Source: Pseudomonas fluorescens (lineage in GTDB: Bacteria > Pseudomonadota > Gammaproteobacteria > Pseudomonadales > Pseudomonadaceae). Taken from it: a DNA stretch of 64,000 nt. The notes below the pieces were generated by a model. That model was not told the DNA's origin. It searched no databases and saw only the letters and a list, made by a program, of their open reading frames with translations. Each line of letters starts with the position of its first letter. Position 1 is the stretch's first letter. The stretch lies in the NCBI RefSeq assembly GCF_040448305.1, contig NZ_CP148752.1, positions 3,038,001-3,102,000 of the forward strand, read 5' to 3'. Made by a program: the position numbers and the translations under genes. Below, one piece after another: positions 16,132-24,040 of the stretch.

Positions 16132-19100
16132 ATCTTTCGGGACCTTTCATCAAGCGCCCGGTCGCGACCATGTTGCTGAGCCTGGCGATCATGCTGCTGG
16201 GCGGCGTGAGCTTCGGTTTGCTGCCCGTGTCGCCGCTGCCGCAAATGGACTTTCCGGTGATCGTGGTCCAGGCCAGCCTGCCCGGGGCCAGTCCCGAGGT
16301 GATGGCGTCGACCGTGGCCACGCCGTTGGAACGCTCCTTCGGCAGCATTGCCGGGGTCAACACCATGAGCAGCCGCTCCAGTCAGGGCTCGACCCGGGTG
16401 ATCCTGCAATTTGACCTGGACCGCGACATCAATGGCGCGGCGCGGGAAGTGCAGGCGGCGATCAATGCTTCGCGCACCCTGTTGCCGAGCGGGATGCGCA
16501 GCATGCCGACCTACAAGAAGGTCAACCCGTCCCAGGCGCCGATCATGGTGCTGTCGCTGACGTCCGATGTACTGGAAAAAGGTCAGCTCTATGACCTGGC
16601 CTCGACGATTCTGTCCCAGAGCCTGTCCCAGGTGCAGGGTGTTGGCGAGGTGCAGATCGGTGGCAGTTCGTTGCCGGCAGTGCGTATCGAACTCGAACCA
16701 CAGTCGCTGAACCAGTACGGCGTGGCCCTGGACGATGTGCGCAATACCATCGCCAATGCCAACGTGCGCCGGCCCAAGGGCTCGGTGGAAGACGATCAGC
16801 GGCTGTGGCAGGTCCAGGCCAACGACCAATTGGAAAAAGCCAAGGACTACGAGTCGCTGATCATTCACTACAACGGTGGCGCGGCCCTGCGCCTGAAGGA
16901 TGTGGCCAAGGTCAGCGATGGCGTCGAGGACCGCTACAACAGCGGTTTCTTCAACGATGACGCGGCGGTGCTGCTGGTGATCAACCGGCAGGCCGGCGCC
17001 AACATCATCGAGACGGTCAACGAGATCAAGGCGCAGTTGCCGGCGTTGCAGGCGGTGCTGCCTGCCAGCGTCAAGCTGAACCTGGCCATGGACCGCTCGC
17101 CGGTGATCAAGGCGACGTTGCACGAAGCGGAAATGACCCTGCTGATCGCCGTGGCGCTGGTGATTCTGGTGGTTTTCCTGTTCCTCGGTAACTTCCGCGC
17201 CTCGCTGATCCCGACCCTGGCGGTGCCGGTGTCGCTGGTCGGTACCTTTGCCGTGATGTACCTCTACGGCTTTTCGCTGAACAACCTGTCGCTGATGGCG
17301 CTGATCCTGGCCACCGGGCTGGTGGTGGACGATGCCATCGTGGTGCTGGAGAACATTTCCCGGCACATCGACGAAGGCGTGCGGCCGATGCAGGCCGCGT
17401 ACCTGGGTGCCCAGGAAGTCGGTTTTACCTTGTTGTCGATGAACGTGTCGCTGGTGGCGGTGTTCCTGTCGATCCTGTTCATGGGCGGGATCATTGAAAG
17501 CCTGTTCCGCGAATTCTCCATCACCCTGGCGGCGGCCATCGTGGTCTCGCTGTTAGTGTCGTTGACCCTGACCCCGATGCTCTGCGCCCGCTGGCTCAAG
17601 CCGCACACGCCGGGGCAGGAGAACCGCCTGCAACGCTGGAGCCGTCGGACCAACGACTGGATGGTCGGCAAATACGCCACCAGCCTCGACTGGGTACTGC
17701 GCCACAAGCGTCTGACCTTGCTCAGTCTGTTCGTGACAATTGGTGTGAACATTGCGCTGTATGTAGTTGTTCCTAAAACATTTTTGCCTCAGCAGGATAC
17801 CGGTCAGCTGATCGGTTTCGTGCGCGGCGACGACGGCCTGTCGTTCAGTGTGATGCAGCCGAAGATGGAGATATTCCGCCGTGCGGTGTTGAAGGATGAG
17901 GCGGTAGAAAGCGTCGCCGGGTTCATTGGCGGCAACAACGGCACCAACAACGCCTTCATGCTGGTGCGCCTCAAGCCGATCAAGGAACGTAACATTTCCG
18001 CGCAGAAAGTCATCGAACGCCTGCGCAAGGAAATGCCCAAGGTTCCCGGGGCACAACTGATGCTCATGGCGGACCAGGACCTGCAATTCGGTGGCGGTCG
18101 CGAGCAGACCACCTCGCAATACTCGTACATCCTGCAGAGCGGGGATCTGGGGGCCTTGCGCGAGTGGTATCCGAAAGTCGTCACCGCGCTCAGGGCCTTG
18201 CCGGAGCTGACGGCGATCGATGCGCGGGAAGGCCGGGGCGCGCGGCAAGTGACCCTGATCGTCGACCGTGACCAGGCCAAGCGGCTGGGTGTCGACATGG
18301 ACATGGTCACCGCGGTGCTGAACAACGCCTACAGCCAGCGGCAGATATCGACCATCTACGACAGCCTCAACCAGTATCAGGTGGTGATGGAGGTCAATCC
18401 GAAGTACGCCCAGGACCCGATCACCCTGAAGCAGGTTCAGGTGATCACCGCTGACGGCGCACGGATCCCGCTGTCGACCATCGCCCATTACGAAAACAGC
18501 CTGGAAAACGACCGGGTCAGCCACGAAGGCCAGTTTGCTTCGGAAAGCATTGCCTTCGACATGGCCGAAGGCGTGACGGTGGAGCAGGGCAGTGCCGCCA
18601 TTGAACGAGCGATTGCCAAGGTCGGCCTGCCGGAAGACGTGATCGCGAAAATGGCCGGCACAGCCAACGCGTTCGCGGCGACTCAAAAAAGTCAGCCGTG
18701 GATGATTCTGGGGGCACTGGTGGCGGTGTATCTGGTATTGGGTGTGTTGTATGAAAGCTACATTCACCCGCTGACGATCCTTTCGACCTTGCCGTCAGCC
18801 GGGGTCGGCGCGTTGCTGTCGATCTATGTGCTGGGTGGCGAATTCAGCCTGATCTCGTTGCTCGGGTTGTTCCTGCTGATTGGGGTAGTGAAGAAAAACG
18901 CCATCCTGATGATCGACCTGGCGTTGCAACTGGAACGTCACCAGGGCATGGCACCGCTGGAATCGATTCGCAGCGCCTGCCTGCAACGTTTGCGACCTAT
19001 TCTGATGACCACCCTGGCGGCGATCCTCGGTGCCTTGCCGTTGCTGCTGAGCCGCGCCGAAGGGGCGGAAATGCGCCAGCCGCTGGGCCTGACCATCATC

Positions 19101-19235
19101 GGCGGGCTGATCTTCAGCCAGGTGCTGACGCTTTACACCACCCCGGTGGTTTACCTCTATCTCGACAAACTGCGCCATCGCTTCAATAAATGGCGTGGGG
19201 TGCGTACCGATGCTGCTCTGGAAACTCCGCTATGA
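16128..19235 (+). CDS. muxC: RND efflux transporter MuxC/MdtC
   Basis: A 1035-residue RND pump subunit, paralogous to the gene before it. It starts NLSGPFIKRPVATMLLSLAI and carries the TM4 aspartate pair (GLVVDDAIVVLENISRHIDEG) and the TM10-11 signature GVVKKNAILMIDLALQLE. Both periplasmic loops are complete. It probably pairs with MuxB in a heteromultimeric pump, with MuxA as adaptor and the downstream OpmB-type channel. The 4 bp ATGA overlaps at both ends imply one translationally coupled operon. Substrates cannot be read from sequence. Confidence 0.95.
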   Translation: MNLSGPFIKRPVATMLLSLAIMLLGGVSFGLLPVSPLPQMDFPVIVVQASLPGASPEVMASTVATPLERSFGSIAGVNTMSSRSSQGSTRVILQFDLDRDINGAAREVQAAINASRTLLPSGMRSMPTYKKVNPSQAPIMVLSLTSDVLEKGQLYDLASTILSQSLSQVQGVGEVQIGGSSLPAVRIELEPQSLNQYGVALDDVRNTIANANVRRPKGSVEDDQRLWQVQANDQLEKAKDYESLIIHYNGGAALRLKDVAKVSDGVEDRYNSGFFNDDAAVLLVINRQAGANIIETVNEIKAQLPALQAVLPASVKLNLAMDRSPVIKATLHEAEMTLLIAVALVILVVFLFLGNFRASLIPTLAVPVSLVGTFAVMYLYGFSLNNLSLMALILATGLVVDDAIVVLENISRHIDEGVRPMQAAYLGAQEVGFTLLSMNVSLVAVFLSILFMGGIIESLFREFSITLAAAIVVSLLVSLTLTPMLCARWLKPHTPGQENRLQRWSRRTNDWMVGKYATSLDWVLRHKRLTLLSLFVTIGVNIALYVVVPKTFLPQQDTGQLIGFVRGDDGLSFSVMQPKMEIFRRAVLKDEAVESVAGFIGGNNGTNNAFMLVRLKPIKERNISAQKVIERLRKEMPKVPGAQLMLMADQDLQFGGGREQTTSQYSYILQSGDLGALREWYPKVVTALRALPELTAIDAREGRGARQVTLIVDRDQAKRLGVDMDMVTAVLNNAYSQRQISTIYDSLNQYQVVMEVNPKYAQDPITLKQVQVITADGARIPLSTIAHYENSLENDRVSHEGQFASESIAFDMAEGVTVEQGSAAIERAIAKVGLPEDVIAKMAGTANAFAATQKSQPWMILGALVAVYLVLGVLYESYIHPLTILSTLPSAGVGALLSIYVLGGEFSLISLLGLFLLIGVVKKNAILMIDLALQLERHQGMAPLESIRSACLQRLRPILMTTLAAILGALPLLLSRAEGAEMRQPLGLTIIGGLIFSQVLTLYTTPVVYLYLDKLRHRFNKWRGVRTDAALETPL

Positions 19236-20713
19236 CTGAACGTTCGCTTTTCAACCTGGCTGCACCGCTGATCACGGCTCGAGGCTCGCGTGTGTTGAGC
19301 CTGTCACTGTGCGTGGCGATGCTCAGTGCCTGCGCCGTCGGCCCGGATTACCAGCGCCCGCAAACCGCCGAGCCGGTGCAGTACAAGGCCGCAGAAGGCT
19401 GGCGTCAGGCGAATCCGAGCGATGCCCTGGCCCGTGGTGCGTGGTGGGAGTTGTATGGCGACCGGCAGCTCAACGACCTGATCGAAAAACTCAACAGCGC
19501 CAACCAGACCGTCGCCCAGTCCGAAGCGCAGTACCGCCAGGCCCAGGCCTTGGTGCGCAGCGCACGGGGGGCATTTTTCCCGACGGTGGACCTGAATGTC
19601 AGCAAGAACCGTTCAAGCCAGGGCACCGGCAGCAGCAGCTCCAGCCTGAGCAGTTCGTCCAGCGGTATTCGCGACACGTACTCGGCCCAGGCGGGCGTCA
19701 GTTGGGAAGCGGATGTGTGGGGCAAGCTGCGCCGTGGCCTCGAAGCCGACACCGCGAATGCTCAGGCAAGCTTTGCCGATCTGGCCGCGATGCGCCTGAG
19801 TCAACAGTCGGAGCTGGTGCAGAATTACCTGCAACTGCGCGTGATCGATGGCCAGAAACGCTTGCTCGAGGACACGGTCGAGGCTTATCAGCGTTCGTTG
19901 AAGATGACCGAGAACCAGTACCGCGCAGGCGTATCGGGCAAGGACGCGGTGGCCCAGGCCCAGACACAGCTCAAAGGCACCGAAGCCGATATGATCGACC
20001 TGATCTGGCAACGCGCCCAGTTCGAGAACGCCATTGCCGTGCTGATCGGCTTGCCGCCGGCAGAATTCAGCCTGGCGGAAAGCCAGGACATTCCGCAGTT
20101 ACCGCAAGTACCGCAGGCACTGCCTTCGCAGTTGCTGGAGCGTCGCCCGGACATCGCTTCGGCCGAGCGCTCGGTGATGGCCGCCAACGCCAACATTGGT
20201 GTGGCCAAGGCTGCCTATTACCCCGACCTGACCCTGAACATGAACGGCGGCTACAGCAGCAGCACCTATTCCAACTGGATCAGCCTGCCGAACCGCTTCT
20301 GGTCGGTCGGACCGCAATTGGCCATGACCCTGTTCGACGGCGGCCAGCGCTCGGCGGAAGTCGACCGCAGTGAAGCGGCCTATGACGAAACGGTGGCCAA
20401 GTATCGCCAGACCGTGCTGGACGGCTTCCGCGAAGTGGAAAACTTCCTGGTGCAGCTCAAGGTGCTTCAGGACGAAGCCGTCGTGCGCCAACAGGCACTT
20501 GATGCCGCCCGGGAATCGTTGCGCCTGACCCAGAACCAGTACAAGGCCGGTTTGATCGCGTACATCGATGTGGTGGTGACCCAGGCGGCGGCACTGAGCA
20601 ATGAGCGCAGCAACCTGGACCTGTTGCAAAGCCGCTTGATAGCCAGCGTGCAATTGATTGCCGCGTTGGGAGGTGGCTGGGATGGGCAGCTTGAGGTGAG
20701 CGATAGCCGATAG
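19232..20713 (+). CDS. opmB: Outer-membrane efflux lipoprotein OpmB (TolC/NodT family)
   Basis: A 493-residue outer-membrane channel of the NodT/OprM lipoprotein family that completes the MuxABC pump. The signal peptide ends in a lipobox (AMLSAC followed by AVGPDYQRP), so the N-terminal Cys should be acylated. Two OEP repeats are visible: the first around WWELYGDRQLNDLIEKLNSAN, the second around ERRPDIASAERSVMAANANIGVAKAAYYPD split across LLERRPD and AYYPDLTLN motifs. A Ser/Gly-rich insert (about 130-145) is typical of the beta-barrel strands. The start overlaps muxC by 4 bp. A REP doublet follows 8 bp after the stop codon. Confidence 0.93.
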   Translation: MTERSLFNLAAPLITARGSRVLSLSLCVAMLSACAVGPDYQRPQTAEPVQYKAAEGWRQANPSDALARGAWWELYGDRQLNDLIEKLNSANQTVAQSEAQYRQAQALVRSARGAFFPTVDLNVSKNRSSQGTGSSSSSLSSSSSGIRDTYSAQAGVSWEADVWGKLRRGLEADTANAQASFADLAAMRLSQQSELVQNYLQLRVIDGQKRLLEDTVEAYQRSLKMTENQYRAGVSGKDAVAQAQTQLKGTEADMIDLIWQRAQFENAIAVLIGLPPAEFSLAESQDIPQLPQVPQALPSQLLERRPDIASAERSVMAANANIGVAKAAYYPDLTLNMNGGYSSSTYSNWISLPNRFWSVGPQLAMTLFDGGQRSAEVDRSEAAYDETVAKYRQTVLDGFREVENFLVQLKVLQDEAVVRQQALDAARESLRLTQNQYKAGLIAYIDVVVTQAAALSNERSNLDLLQSRLIASVQLIAALGGGWDGQLEVSDSR

Positions 20714-20721
20714 CGCAATCC

Positions 20722-20813
20722 CTGTGGGAGCGAGCTTGCTCGCGATGGTTGCGTCACATTCAGCATGGATGTTGCCTGACCCACCGCTATCGCGAGCAAG
20801 CTCGCTCCCACAG
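20722..20813. repeat. REP doublet (REPIN) after opmB
   Basis: CTGTGGGAGCGAGCTTGCTC on the left and the inverted copy GCGAGCAAGCTCGCTCCCAC on the right. It lies immediately after the efflux operon, where REP elements may affect mRNA 3' ends. Confidence 0.95.
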
Positions 20814-20995
20814 GTTTTGTGGTGCCAGCAGCTTTAAGCGAGTTAATGTAAAACCTTAAAACAAGCGTTTCATCGGACTGATGGCCCTTTGCTCATTTTG
20901 TGGGTGCGTTCTCATTTGGAATCAGTACAATCGCCGCATTTGCCCCCACCCGAGAATGAAAGCCATTAACAAGGGGGCATTCGCGAGAAGTCCCC

Positions 20996-23113
20996 ATGCT
21001 CATCGGTAGCTATTCCCCCACCCTGGTCATCATTTCGCTCTGTGTAGCGATTCTCGCCTCCTACACCGCACTCGACCTGACCGGACGCATTGCCACCGCC
21101 AAAGGCCGCGCCGTGCATTTGTGGACCGCGGGCGGGGCCATTGCCATGGGCGTGGGCATCTGGTCGATGCACTTTATCGGCATGCTCGCGTTCAAGTTGC
21201 CGATCGACCTGGGCTACGACGGCACCATCACCCTGTTGTCGCTGCTGATCGGCGTGCTCTCCAGCGGCTTTGCGCTGTGGCTGGTCAGCCAACCGCAATT
21301 GCCGGCCTGGCAACTGGCCTTTGGCGCGCTGGTCATGGGCGCCGGCATCAGCGCGATGCACTACACCGGCATGGCCGCCATGCGCATGCAACCGGGCATC
21401 GACTACGACCCGACGCTGTTCGGCGCCTCGCTGCTGATCGCTGTCGGTGCTTCGGGCGCGGCATTGTCGATCGCTTTCCATCTGCGCCAGCACACGCCTT
21501 ATGTCCGTCTTATCCGTGGCGGTGCCGCCGTGATCATGGGCATCGCCATCGTCGGCATGCACTACACCGGGATGGCCGCCGCACGCTTTGCCGACGGCAG
21601 TTTTTGTGGCGCAGCGGCCAATGGATTGAGCGGCAATGGCCTGGACAACCTGGTGCTGATCACCACGTTGGCGGTGCTGAGCATTGCCTTGCTGACCTCG
21701 ATCCTCGATGCACGCCTGGAGGCGCGCACCGCGAGCCTGGCCCATTCGCTGACCGAGGCCAACCGTGAACTGACCCAACTGGCCCTGCACGACACCCTCA
21801 CCGGGTTGCCGAACCGGACGCTGCTCGCCGATCGAATCGATCAGGCCATGTCGCGGGTCCGGGAAGACGGGGGGTGCTTTGCCCTGATGTTCATCGACCT
21901 GGACGGCTTCAAACCGGTCAACGATGCCTTCGGCCACCACATGGGTGATCTGCTGTTGCGCGAAGTCGCCGTGCGCCTGCGCGAAGACTTGCGCAGCCCG
22001 GACACCCTGGCGCGGATCGGCGGCGATGAGTTCGTGTTGCTGGTGCAATTGAGCGAACAGATCGATGCCTTGAACCTCGCGGCCCAACAGGTCGGGTTGA
22101 TCGCGCGCGCGTTCCGGGTTGCCGAACATGATTTGCACATTTCCGCCAGCGTCGGCATCGCGCTCTACCCGGGTAACGGGCAGTCCGCCCATGAATTGCT
22201 GATGAACGCCGACGCGGCGATGTATCACGCCAAGGGTGCCGGTAAAAACGGCTACAGCTTTTTCGATGTCTCGATGAACAGTAACGCCCGCAAACAGCTG
22301 CAATTGCTGCAGGACCTGCGCAATGCCGTGGAACATCAGGAATTCAGCCTGCATTACCAGCCCAAGTTCGACGCCACCAATGGCCGGCCAGTGGGCGCCG
22401 AGGCCTTGTTGCGCTGGGAGCACCCGACGCAAGGGATGCTGTTGCCGGACAAATTCATCGAAATGGCGGAAAAGACCGGTCTGATCATTCCTATCGGCGA
22501 GTGGGTGCTCAACGAAGCATGCCGCCAGATGCGCGAGTGGTACGTGCTCGGCTACACCGATTGGCGCATCGCGGTGAACCTGTCGGCCATTCAGTTTTGC
22601 CATGCCGGGCTGGTCCAGAGCGTCGCCAAGGCCCTGGCGACGCACCATCTGCCGGCCAACAGCCTGACCCTGGAGATCACTGAAACCACTGCGATGAGCG
22701 ATGCCGATGCGAGCATGACGGTGCTGCAGGAGCTGTCGGAAATGGGCGTCGACCTGTCCATCGACGATTTTGGTACGGGTTATTCGAGCTTGATGTACCT
22801 CAAGCGCCTGCCGGCCAACGAGCTGAAGATCGACCGCGGTTTTGTCCGGGACCTGGAGCACGACAGCGATGATGCCGCCATCGTTTCGGCCATCGTCGCC
22901 CTCGGCCAGGCGCTGGGGTTGCGTATCGTCGCCGAAGGTGTGGAAACGGGGGTGCAGCAGGACTTCCTGACTCAACTCGGCTGCGATTCGTTGCAGGGTT
23001 ACCTGTTGGGGCATCCGCTGCCCGCCGCAGGTTTCATGGTGGAAATCCATCGCGGGGAGCAGTTGGTCGAGCAGTTGAAAGCCAGTGCCGGGCGCGAGAT
23101 GTCGATGGCATGA
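20996..23113 (+). CDS. mucR: MHYT sensor diguanylate cyclase/phosphodiesterase, MucR-like
   Basis: A 705-residue membrane-bound c-di-GMP enzyme. The N-terminal MHYT domain (about 1-240, seven spans) shows the three repeated motifs MHFIGM, MHYTGM and MHYTGM, thought to bind metal and sense a diatomic gas. A GGDEF domain follows (about 265-430) with an intact active-site RIGGDEF and DLDGFKPVND. The EAL domain (about 445-690) has intact EALLRW, a DDFGTGYSS loop and EGVETG. Both activities therefore look possible. The architecture and length match P. aeruginosa MucR, which supplies c-di-GMP for alginate synthesis and affects biofilm dispersal. Monocistronic, followed by a short hairpin. Confidence 0.92.
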   Translation: MLIGSYSPTLVIISLCVAILASYTALDLTGRIATAKGRAVHLWTAGGAIAMGVGIWSMHFIGMLAFKLPIDLGYDGTITLLSLLIGVLSSGFALWLVSQPQLPAWQLAFGALVMGAGISAMHYTGMAAMRMQPGIDYDPTLFGASLLIAVGASGAALSIAFHLRQHTPYVRLIRGGAAVIMGIAIVGMHYTGMAAARFADGSFCGAAANGLSGNGLDNLVLITTLAVLSIALLTSILDARLEARTASLAHSLTEANRELTQLALHDTLTGLPNRTLLADRIDQAMSRVREDGGCFALMFIDLDGFKPVNDAFGHHMGDLLLREVAVRLREDLRSPDTLARIGGDEFVLLVQLSEQIDALNLAAQQVGLIARAFRVAEHDLHISASVGIALYPGNGQSAHELLMNADAAMYHAKGAGKNGYSFFDVSMNSNARKQLQLLQDLRNAVEHQEFSLHYQPKFDATNGRPVGAEALLRWEHPTQGMLLPDKFIEMAEKTGLIIPIGEWVLNEACRQMREWYVLGYTDWRIAVNLSAIQFCHAGLVQSVAKALATHHLPANSLTLEITETTAMSDADASMTVLQELSEMGVDLSIDDFGTGYSSLMYLKRLPANELKIDRGFVRDLEHDSDDAAIVSAIVALGQALGLRIVAEGVETGVQQDFLTQLGCDSLQGYLLGHPLPAAGFMVEIHRGEQLVEQLKASAGREMSMA

Positions 23114-23136
23114 CAGCTGATGTGAAGCCATGCAAA

Positions 23137-23153
23137 AACCGCCAATGGCGGTT
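23137..23153 (+). terminator. Possible terminator after mucR
   Basis: A perfect 7 bp stem AACCGCC-AAT-GGCGGTT with ATTCT downstream, 24 bp after the mucR stop. The T-tract is poor, so termination is only probable. Confidence 0.5.
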
Positions 23154-23198
23154 ATTCTAGCCCCCGACCGCTTAAGCTTTGATTGGGGGAAAGCTCGC

Positions 23199-23945
23199 AT
23201 GGACAAAGTCATCGTCATCACCGGCGGTAGCCGCGGCATTGGTGCCGCCACCGCGCTGTTGGCCGCCGCGCAGGGCTATCGGATCTGCATCAACTACCAG
23301 GCGGACGAAAAGGCTGCACTCGGCGTGCTGGAGCAAGTCCGCGCCCTCGGTGCGCAAGCCATTGCAGTACGGGCCGACGTCAGCATCGAAGACGAAGTCA
23401 TCGCACTGTTCCACCGGGTAGACACTGAACTGGGTCGGGTCACCGCGCTGGTGAACAACGCCGGCACAGTCGGGCAAAAGTCCCGGGTCGACGAGATGTC
23501 CGAGTTCCGCATTCTCAAAATCATGAAAACCAACGTCCTGGCGCCGATCCTCTGTGCCAAGCACGCGATCCTGCGCATGTCGCCCAGGCACGGCGGGCAG
23601 GGCGGTAGCATCGTCAACGTGTCCTCGGTGGCCGCACGTTTGGGCTCGCCCAACGAGTACGTCGACTACGCGGCCTCCAAAGGCGCGCTGGACACCTTCA
23701 CCATCGGCCTGTCAAAGGAAGTGGCGGGCGAGGGGATTCGGGTCAACGCCGTGCGCCCCGGCTTCATCTATACCGATTTCCATGCCTTGAGCGGCGATCC
23801 GGATCGGGTCAGCAAGCTGGAATCGGCGATTCCGATGGCCCGGGGCGGGCGTCCGGATGAAGTGGCGGAGGCGATTGTCTGGTTGTTGTCGGACAAGGCT
23901 TCGTATGCGACGGGGACCTTTGTTGATCTCGGTGGTGGGCGCTAA
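23199..23945 (+). CDS. SDR family NAD(P)-dependent oxidoreductase
   Basis: A 248-residue classical short-chain dehydrogenase with a Rossmann fold. The cofactor motif TGGSRGIG is at residues 8-15, NNAG is near residue 85, the catalytic Ser lies in VNVSSVAARLG, and the Tyr-Lys pair in YVDYAASKGAL. The C-terminal GTFVDLGGGR ending is usual for FabG-like members. The start MDKVIVITGG lies after a purine-rich GGGGGAAAG; the longer upstream reading crosses the hairpin after mucR and is unlikely. Substrate unknown. It stands alone; the palindrome and rhs gene that follow are separate. Confidence 0.93.
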   Translation: MDKVIVITGGSRGIGAATALLAAAQGYRICINYQADEKAALGVLEQVRALGAQAIAVRADVSIEDEVIALFHRVDTELGRVTALVNNAGTVGQKSRVDEMSEFRILKIMKTNVLAPILCAKHAILRMSPRHGGQGGSIVNVSSVAARLGSPNEYVDYAASKGALDTFTIGLSKEVAGEGIRVNAVRPGFIYTDFHALSGDPDRVSKLESAIPMARGGRPDEVAEAIVWLLSDKASYATGTFVDLGGGR

Positions 23946-23962
23946 GCAGAATTTGCGCGGTA

Positions 23963-23990
23963 TCTACTGTCATTCCTGACAGTAGACACC
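23963..23990. promoter_or_regulatory. Palindrome upstream of first rhs gene (shared motif, copy 1)
   Basis: Perfect inverted repeat TCTACTGTCA-TTCC-TGACAGTAGA followed by CACC, 18 bp after the SDR stop and about 50 bp before the rhs start. No T-tract follows, so it does not look like a terminator. Related sequences with the same order and spacing precede the second rhs gene (42565) and the autotransporter (45768), which suggests an operator or promoter element. Confidence 0.6.
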
Positions 23991-24040
23991 AGTCATGGAT
24001 GTGCCTAGATTCGCGGTAGTCTTTAAAAGGGCGCCTCGAC

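Noticed and set aside
20966..23251. A 761-codon frame antisense to mucR.
   Set aside because: Composition (very rich in His, Gln, Arg) is typical of the antisense reading of high-GC Pseudomonas genes; mucR on the other strand has intact domains.
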